This document shows positions 8,229 through 12,726 of a stretch of 12,726 bases of DNA, one piece after another (positions within the stretch are counted from its first letter, which is position 1; each line of letters opens with the position of its first letter). Source of the DNA: Dimargaris cristalligena (Eukaryota; Kickxellomycota; Dimargaritomycetes; Dimargaritales; Dimargaritaceae); assembly GCA_027576995.1 (NCBI GenBank), contig JANBQC010000719.1, forward strand, positions 1-12,726. The letters run 5' to 3'. The notes under the pieces were generated by a model. The model was not told the DNA's origin. It did not search any database and saw only the letters and a list, made by a program, of their open reading frames with translations. A program made the position numbers and the translations under genes.

Positions 8229-9780
8229 CTACATGATGCTGCAACGCGACATAGACAGCTGCTGATCGATTTCAGCTAATAAAGGGGCCACCTGTTTCTC
8301 CAGCCGTGCGTCAACGCGACCCACGGTGGTAAACCACAACTTGGCTGCTGCGAGGTCCTTGCCCACCCCACGCCCGGCAATATACATTTTCGCCACATTG
8401 ATCATGGCCTGGGGAAATCCCATCCGGGCCGCAATGAGGTAGTTTTCAAATGCGAGGGTATCGCTTTGGGGGACCTCTTCGCCATTAAGGTACATGGTGG
8501 CAAGATTATGGCGGGCTTCTTTAATGCCGCGGTCGGCGGCCTTGTTGAAGAATTGGTAGGCCTTGGCGTAATCCGGCTTACGATCCAGGGTAGTTAGGCC
8601 CGCGTGATAAATGCAAGCGGTATAGTAAGTGGCTTTGGGGTGATCTGTTATGGGCGACGATATCAAGGGGAATAGAGACAGAGAGGGATCCGGGGGCACA
8701 CATTCTGCTCGTTAGCTGATGCATTGGTACGGCAACCGCTGGTTCACATACTCGGTAATTTTACACTATTATGCCTCCTTAGGAAATAGGCGTCGTGGGA
8801 TACAACTGCCACGGTGCATCGCCAAATTTAAAATCATAATTACCTTTGGCGGCAGCTTTCTCAAAGTACGGCAAGGCCTTCGCCGGGTCCCGGTCCACAC
8901 CTTTACCCAGCCAATACATTTCACCTAATTCAGTAATGGCATCGGTGGACCCCTTCGCAGCGGCCAGTTCGAACCCTTGGATCGCCTTGTCAATTTGAAT
9001 CCCTGAATTAACCAGGACCTGGCCCACCAACACCAGGGCGGGCGGAAATTCCTCCTGGGCCAATTCGAGCAAACCGGCCAACCCACGCGTAGCGTCAGGG
9101 AAAATCTCGGGCGGCAGCCCCAACAGCCGGCGGTGGTAGGAAAAGCGGGCAAAACGGGACTGGACCCGTTCGGCAAAGCATTTCAGTAGAGGTACCCCGA
9201 CCATGGAGCCCACGGGGGTGCGGCTCACAAACCGGGAGAGGACCAACAGTGCCATGGGCTGCTTCTCCACCAATCCCCATATTTCGTCCAGAAGCGGATG
9301 GTCCGAAGCCGTGCGCTCCGGAGTAACCGGGTCCGTGTTAAAATCCGTCTCCCAGGCCGCCTCCACCTGCAGCCGGACGTATTCGACGGCCACCGCCAAA
9401 ATGTGCTGGCACGTCTCGGGGCTGATGCTGTCGAGTTTCGCTTCGGCTAGCAGGTGCTGGATTTCGCCCGATTCGAGGGACAACAGTCGATCATACGATC
9501 CGGGCTGGTTGAACAAATCGGCTAATTCCCGGGCCCGCTGGGCGGAGTTTTCCACGACCGCCGAGGCCGGGGGCAGCTCCACTTGGGTGTAGGCCGTTGG
9601 GGCCTGGGGAGAAGGATGCGGGTGGGTGGGTAACGGTCGGGGGGTGGTGGTACTAAATGGCCGAGCGGTGGGGGGTTGTTGGACCGAGGTTACCACCACC
9701 ACTGGTGCCGCAGTTCTTAACAGGCGGCGGGAGGCGGCTCGGACCGCCGGGAGCTCGCTTCGCGAAAGAGGGCGAAGCAT
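8229..9780 (-). CDS. Sel1-like repeat protein, probably mitochondrial, two exons
   Basis: I do not recognise a specific orthologue. Exon 1 is 9780-8844 and exon 2 is 8644-8229, giving 450 aa. The N-terminus is rich in Arg, Ser and Ala with a single acidic residue in the first 45 or so, and has RPFSTTT at 40-46, which is typical of a mitochondrial presequence. Residues about 75-240 are helical with no family assigned. From about 244 onwards there are five Sel1-like helix pairs: 244-277, 278-312 (ITELGEMYWLGKGVDRDPAK), 313-350, 351-387 (HNLATMYLNGEEV) and 388-420 (MINVAKMYIAGRGVGKDLAA). Sel1 repeats are TPR-related scaffolds for protein complexes, so an adaptor or assembly role in mitochondria is inferred. 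The intron falls at the boundary between repeats 2 and 3. No signal peptide or membrane segment is evident; the valine run at 27-30 is too short. Confidence 0.85.
8645..8843 (-). other. Intron of the Sel1-repeat gene (199 nt)
   Basis: On the minus strand the donor is AAAG|GTAATT (intron starts at 8843) and the acceptor is CATAACAG|AT (exon 2 starts at 8644). The phase-1 junction gives GAT (Asp313) and joins two halves of a Sel1 array. Without splicing the frame runs 19 codons further and stops at 8779. CTAAC at 8711-8715 is a good fungal branch-site match, although about 66 nt from the acceptor. A second in-frame acceptor, CAG ending at 8705, would insert 20 residues into the repeat array. 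It is less likely because it lies only 6 nt past CTAAC. Confidence 0.82.
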
Positions 9781-9821
9781 GGGTAAGTTAGGAGGGGGGG
9801 TTAAATGAGCGACGGTAAGAG

Positions 9822-9867
9822 AAAGGGGTTCTGTAATTCAAGGGTGGAAGAATGCTAAAAAGGGGTT
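9822..9867 (-). promoter_or_regulatory. Paired stress-element-like CCCCT sites upstream of the Sel1-repeat gene
   Basis: AAAGGGGTT occurs at 9822-9830 and again at 9859-9867, 37 bp apart. Read on the sense strand of the Sel1-repeat gene, each contains CCCCTTT, 42-90 bp before its start codon. CCCCT is the core of the Msn2/4-type stress response element in yeasts. Whether such a factor acts in this organism is unknown, and the motif is short. Confidence 0.3.
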
Positions 9868-10182
9868 GGGCTAAAAATTCAGTCAAGAGTGGTCCAAGTC
9901 GATTTTAGAGTGGGTGTGAGTCGCTGTGACCGGAATCCACCCAGTCCAGATAATACTGGCCACCCCCATTCGGCTCGTTAGAAAACGAACAACCGCGGCA
10001 TTACGCCTGTAATTAAGAGCGACATACGCAGCAATACCCCCAAAGCTTTCCCAAGCTTAGGTTGAGCTCTTGCTGCAAAGATATGCGGATGGCGGTTAAT
10101 ATAATATGGCAGGATAGTAGCTGTCAGCGAATACCTGAAGTTCTGATTCTTATCCCATCTATGCCTTGGCAATACAGTATAG

Positions 10183-10190
10183 TATAAATA
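10183..10190 (+). promoter_or_regulatory. TATA-box candidate for the retrotransposon
   Basis: TATAAATA is a strong TATA match on the same strand as gag. If used, transcription would start near 10215-10220, leaving a leader of nearly 1 kb before gag. A weaker TATATAGAA follows near 10226. Neither is tied to a defined LTR, so the assignment is tentative. Confidence 0.3.
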
Positions 10191-10692
10191 CGCAACAAAG
10201 GCCCCCCATACTTAGGTATACGCCATATATAGAACAGCCAAGCCCTTCACGCTCGAGTTCTTGATTTCTCGGGGGCTATTATTGGCCTGTCTTCCTCCCA
10301 AGACACCGGCAATCCTATTAGTCGATTAAACTCCTATTATAGGTAGTAGACAGGAGAACCTAGGAATAGTTGTACTGTTGTACTTAAAAGCTGTTCAACC
10401 GAAGGACCTGACTGAACTCAAATCTCGCTATTTTCGGCAGAACATCAGGGAAGACATCTATAAACCAACTTATCATTGTAAGACCATATTCTTATTATCA
10501 TTGTATAGTTACATAAAGGCACCACCGCCCCTCCCCCACGGAACTCCTCAGCCATAATAGTAGGGCCTTAGGGCAAGTTTGGTAGCAGTCACGTAAATCT
10601 CCAGAGCCAAAAGGAATCTATAGCTGGATATGCCCCATTACTCCACCTCCAGACACTATTTCCCGGTCCATAAGCAAACTATACCCACTTAC

Positions 10693-10774
10693 CGGGCGTT
10701 ACTGCGCCCGTAAAAATATAATAGGATAAAAAGAGCGAACATGACCTTATGGTTATTATGTTGTCTGCGCCCGT
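10693..10774. repeat. GC hairpin and direct repeat in the retrotransposon leader
   Basis: CGGGCG (10693-10698) and CGCCCG (10705-10710) form a 6-bp GC stem with loop TTACTG, set in AT-rich sequence. The right arm lies within CTGCGCCCGT (10702-10711), which is repeated exactly at 10765-10774, 63 bp away. The pattern suggests LTR regulatory structure, but no function is assigned. Confidence 0.4.
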
Positions 10775-10783
10775 TTTCCCTAA

Positions 10784-11005
10784 TTGCTTAGACATTGCTG
10801 CCCATTACAAAGTGGCCTCCGGGTCATCCTGCAACCGGGGGAGGCATCCACCACTCATGGGCGAGAGGTCAGTCCTCCCCACAGTACATGGTACTTGAGT
10901 GAGGAGGAACCAAGGGACCATGTCACGACTCATCTATCCCCCACCATGGAGGAAGATAGCCCCACCCCAACGGCACAAGAACCACACCTCACCCCAGAGG
11001 AATAA
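10784..11005 (+). other. GC-rich open frame upstream of gag (doubtful gene)
   Basis: A 73-codon frame starts at TTG and ends TAA at 11005. It is noticeably more GC-rich than the flanking leader, and its C-terminal part is acidic and proline/threonine-rich (LSPTMEEDSPTPTAQEP). It has no ATG until codon 51, matches no family I recognise, and ends 43 nt before the AATAAA. It could be an LTR segment, the tail of a protein from an element whose coding region overlaps its LTR, or chance. I do not call it a gene. Confidence 0.2.
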
Positions 11006-11047
11006 TATGGGCCGTCCCGAGCGACAGACCAGGATCCAGTGTCTTTC

Positions 11048-11053
11048 AATAAA
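11048..11053 (+). terminator. Poly(A) signal candidate in the 5' leader
   Basis: An exact AATAAA lies on the retrotransposon strand, 130 bp before gag, in an AT-rich patch. LTR elements carry a poly(A) signal in each LTR, so this could mark the R region of the 5' LTR. AATAAA is also frequent by chance in AT-rich DNA. Confidence 0.35.
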
Positions 11054-11183
11054 ATAATTATTAATTTACCTCATTTCTTTAGTTACTTGCCCTACTCGGC
11101 CATTAGTTATTTACACTGTTCTCTGGCCCCACTCGGCTTAATTGGTTACAAACTTTTTATTGAAAGACCTTTTATAACCCAAC

Positions 11184-12071
11184 ATGTCCACTCCCACCAC
11201 CAATCCTGCCAGCTGCCCAGCTACCCAGCACCGACTCAGTAACCTCCCATCCCAACAGGGACTGCCCTCAGGAGCTCTAGATACCCTCCAAAGAAATGTT
11301 AAGCCCTTCACCGGCAAACCGCCAGGCCCCACTTGGGAATCATGGAAAACGTCCCTTGAGTCTACCATCCGAGACTACTATCCCCAGATGAGTACTGGGG
11401 CCCAGTTCCGCCTGACGATTGCACTTCTCCAAGATGACATACGTGACCTTGTGATCAAAGCCGGCAAGGACACCATGGAGAACTTTGAGCAGTTCATGAA
11501 GGCCACTTACCCAGTCTCACTATGGGCGGACTATTACGACACAGCACTACACTCGGGCACTCTATTCAAGGGCCAGAACATCCATGTAGCCTGTACCATA
11601 GCTACAGATGCCGCCTGGCAACTGGGAGGCACTAGCCACTGGTGTACCCAGGTGACCAAAGCCATGCTGGCCGAGTACCATGCCAACCTGGAGCAGGCCC
11701 CCCATGCACTCTGGGACTTTGCCGAGTACACTGCAGGAAAGATGGCGGAACGCTTCACAGCTATCACTCAAGCTGTTCTGGCTAGCCAAGCCCGCCAAGC
11801 GGCCATACGAACTGCCCCAGGACGAGGTCCATCTAGCCAGGAAACCCGGGGACTACCCACTGGAGGTACAAAAGACTCCAACCCCCCATCCACAGACGCA
11901 ATTGTGGCCGCAGTACTAGCAGCGATGAAAGTGGAAACCCCTGTGGCAAACTCAAGCAATCGAGGCAGAGCACGACGCCGAAAGGACCGCCAAGCAAAAG
12001 AGATAGCCGACCTGAGGGCTGAAAATGAGCGCCTACAGCAGGCCGCCAATCAACAGCCGGGAAAAGCCTAG
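11184..12071 (+). CDS. gag: Retrotransposon Gag, no zinc knuckle
   Basis: Structural capsid/nucleocapsid polyprotein of the element, 295 aa, starting at an ATG in the context AACATGT with stop TAG at 12069-12071. Residues about 40-200 look like a Gag capsid core: VKPFTGKPPGPTWESWKTSL opens with the usual F-x-G and W positions, and helices follow to about 200. There is no CCHC (CX2CX4HX4C) knuckle; the only cysteines are at 11, 137 and 154. Instead, residues 259-272 are Arg/Lys-rich (RGRARRRKDRQ) and 270-290 form a heptad-patterned helix (EIADLRAENERLQQ). The basic stretch could bind RNA and the helix could multimerise Gag; this is inference. The C-terminal PGKA is encoded at the slippery site, so most ribosomes would finish here and a minority would continue into Pol. 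Confidence 0.85.
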   Translation: MSTPTTNPASCPATQHRLSNLPSQQGLPSGALDTLQRNVKPFTGKPPGPTWESWKTSLESTIRDYYPQMSTGAQFRLTIALLQDDIRDLVIKAGKDTMENFEQFMKATYPVSLWADYYDTALHSGTLFKGQNIHVACTIATDAAWQLGGTSHWCTQVTKAMLAEYHANLEQAPHALWDFAEYTAGKMAERFTAITQAVLASQARQAAIRTAPGRGPSSQETRGLPTGGTKDSNPPSTDAIVAAVLAAMKVETPVANSSNRGRARRRKDRQAKEIADLRAENERLQQAANQQPGKA

Positions 12072-12142
12072 AGGTGGTGAAGACCCCACTGGTGTTAGCT
12101 GCTATTACTCTTAATAAAACTAACACTACACCCTTTACCACC
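12059..12142 (+). promoter_or_regulatory. -1 programmed ribosomal frameshift signal at the gag-pol junction
   Basis: The heptamer GGGAAAA (12059-12065) is phased G|GGA|AAA in the gag frame, fitting the X-XXY-YYZ rule; after slipping, both tRNAs can re-pair. The gag stop follows one codon later. After a 7-nt spacer comes GGTGGTGAA (12073-12081), pairing with TTTACCACC (12134-12142): nine pairs including one G-U. Nested inside, TGGTGTTAG (12090-12098) pairs with CTAACACTA (12120-12128), also nine pairs with one G-U. The pol frame opens only at 12029, after a TGA at 12026-12028, so the shift must occur within 12029-12071. Confidence 0.85.
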
Positions 12143-12726
12143 AAAGACATAAACTCACACTGGCGATTCTTAAATGATGCCACTCTGGGAGGAGTCCCAA
12201 TCAAGGCAGCTGCAGACCAAGGAGCAGCAACTAGTATCATTACTCGAGAGGCAGCAGCTCGCCTACACCTCAAAATCAACCAGCAAATCCGGCCCCACCT
12301 ACAGCCGTTTGGAGGATGCTCATATACCCCGACCTTAGGTACCACCCGGGCTCGGTTTGCAACAGCAGAGTCCCCAATAAAGCGGTGGATCAAATTCACT
12401 ATCATTGAAGTGGATGCAGAGGTTGAGGTCCTAATAGGCCGCTACGATCTGGATGCCTTAGGCCTTGACCTCAGGCCCCCACCAGAATCCACTCCAAACT
12501 CTACAGGGGTTCCCCTCCCTGAGTTGCCTCCTCCACCTAGGGTAGTCCAACGAAAAACCTTGGAGCCCAGGGGGCTGTCACCCAACACCTTTGTCCGAAT
12601 AAACCCGGCTACGGATCCAGAGTTCAAAAGGGCAAATGATAAATACCCCACTCCAACTAAGGAAAGTATTGAGGCCCGACTCAGGGAGCAATCACCAAAT
12701 CCTCTGGCCCGGAAACAGCTTGTGGA
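12059..12726 (+). CDS. pol: Retrotransposon Pol, N-terminal part: aspartic protease (runs off window)
   Basis: Read in the -1 frame from the slippery site, this is open to the window end (222 complete codons) with no ATG, so expression needs frameshifting from Gag. About residues 40-140, counted from 12059, resemble a retropepsin: the active-site region is AAADQGAATSIITREAA with D53 (codon 12215-12217) as the catalytic aspartate. The distal strand EVEVLIGRYDLDALGL resembles the ILG-x-D-x-L segment of Ty3/Gypsy proteases. The active site reads D-Q-G-A instead of D-S/T-G-A. DQG is familiar to me from BEL/Pao proteases, so it need not be inactive. A proline-rich linker follows (about 139-165). 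Reverse transcriptase would be expected next but is outside the window. Confidence 0.8.

Larger units (their letters stand above)
9781..11183. other. Intergenic region and retrotransposon leader, probably including the 5' LTR
   Basis: The left end is the promoter of the Sel1-repeat gene. Two AAAGGGGTT copies (9822-9830 and 9859-9867) give CCCCT, like the fungal stress element, on that gene's sense strand. The rest lies upstream of a plus-strand gag and should contain the 5' LTR and primer-binding site. Candidate LTR signals are TATAAATA at 10183-10190 and AATAAA at 11048-11053. I could not fix LTR ends or a convincing tRNA primer site. A GC-rich block at 10784-11005 stands out from AT-rich surroundings. 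No host gene or tRNA is evident. Confidence 0.5.
11184..12726 (+). mobile_element. LTR retrotransposon, probably Ty3/Gypsy, 5' internal part (cut by window edge)
   Basis: A Gag frame is followed in the -1 frame by an aspartic-protease-like Pol start, with a frameshift signal between them. This order (gag, then protease first in pol) fits Ty3/Gypsy or BEL/Pao and most other LTR elements. In Ty1/Copia elements gag and pol are also often one or two frames, so the superfamily needs the reverse transcriptase and integrase, which lie beyond the right edge. Both visible frames are open with no internal stops, so the copy may be young and intact. The left boundary (5' LTR) is upstream of 11184 and not resolved. 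Confidence 0.85.

Noticed and set aside
9978..10172. 64-codon minus-strand frame
   Set aside because: No recognisable motif or start context, and it lies in a probable LTR or promoter region.
11143..11153. TGGTTACAAAC as a tRNA primer-binding site
   Set aside because: It starts with TGG but the AT-rich continuation matches no nuclear tRNA 3' end I know, and no LTR end is visible next to it.
11834..12405. 190-codon minus-strand frame across the end of gag and start of pol
   Set aside because: It is antisense to two frames joined by a convincing frameshift site and lacks any family features.
12072..12726. Reading gag and pol as a broken single gene (pseudogene)
   Set aside because: The frame change falls exactly at a phased slippery heptamer with a spaced stem, and both frames are otherwise open, which argues for programmed frameshifting rather than decay.
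1..12726. CRISPR array, bacterial operon, rRNA or tRNA genes
   Set aside because: No regularly spaced repeats and no recognisable structural RNA were seen; introns and a nuclear exosome gene indicate a eukaryote.

Overview
The window looks like nuclear DNA of a filamentous, probably early-diverging fungus; this lineage is inferred from gene content, not shown. The supporting signs are two short spliceosomal introns (199 and 206 nt) with GTAAGT- and GTAATT-type donors, compact GC-rich genes separated by AT-rich spacers, an Rrp6-type exosome nuclease, a Ras GTPase-activating protein of the IQGAP-like class known from fission yeast Gap1/Sar1, and a fungal-style LTR retrotransposon. The sequence does not fix a genus.

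Layout. Positions 1-806 are AT-rich flank with no supportable gene. Three host genes follow, all on the minus strand. The first is an 816-aa RasGAP in two exons (3463-3379 and 3172-807). The second is a single-exon 1002-aa Rrp6/EXOSC10 exoribonuclease (7418-4410). The third is a 450-aa Sel1-repeat protein with a mitochondrial-type presequence, in two exons (9780-8844 and 8644-8229). Their spacers (3464-4409 and 7419-8228) hold promoter and 3'-end signals, a perfect G-quadruplex motif, hairpins, and an E-box inside an inverted repeat. The three genes show no common pathway. They are independently transcribed housekeeping-type genes, not an operon or cluster.

From about 10.2 kb the window changes. 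An AT-rich leader of about 1.4 kb (9781-11183) probably contains the 5' LTR of a plus-strand retrotransposon. It is followed by gag (11184-12071) and the start of pol, which runs off the right edge. Gag has a capsid-like helical core but no CCHC zinc knuckle; it ends in an arginine-rich segment joined to a short coiled coil. Pol starts in the -1 frame, has no ATG in the visible part, and begins with an aspartic protease whose active site reads DQGA.

The most interesting signal is the gag-pol junction. A canonical slippery heptamer GGGAAAA (12059-12065) lies in the correct phase, one codon before the gag stop. After a 7-nt spacer there is a large nested hairpin (12073-12142). This is a textbook -1 programmed frameshift cassette.
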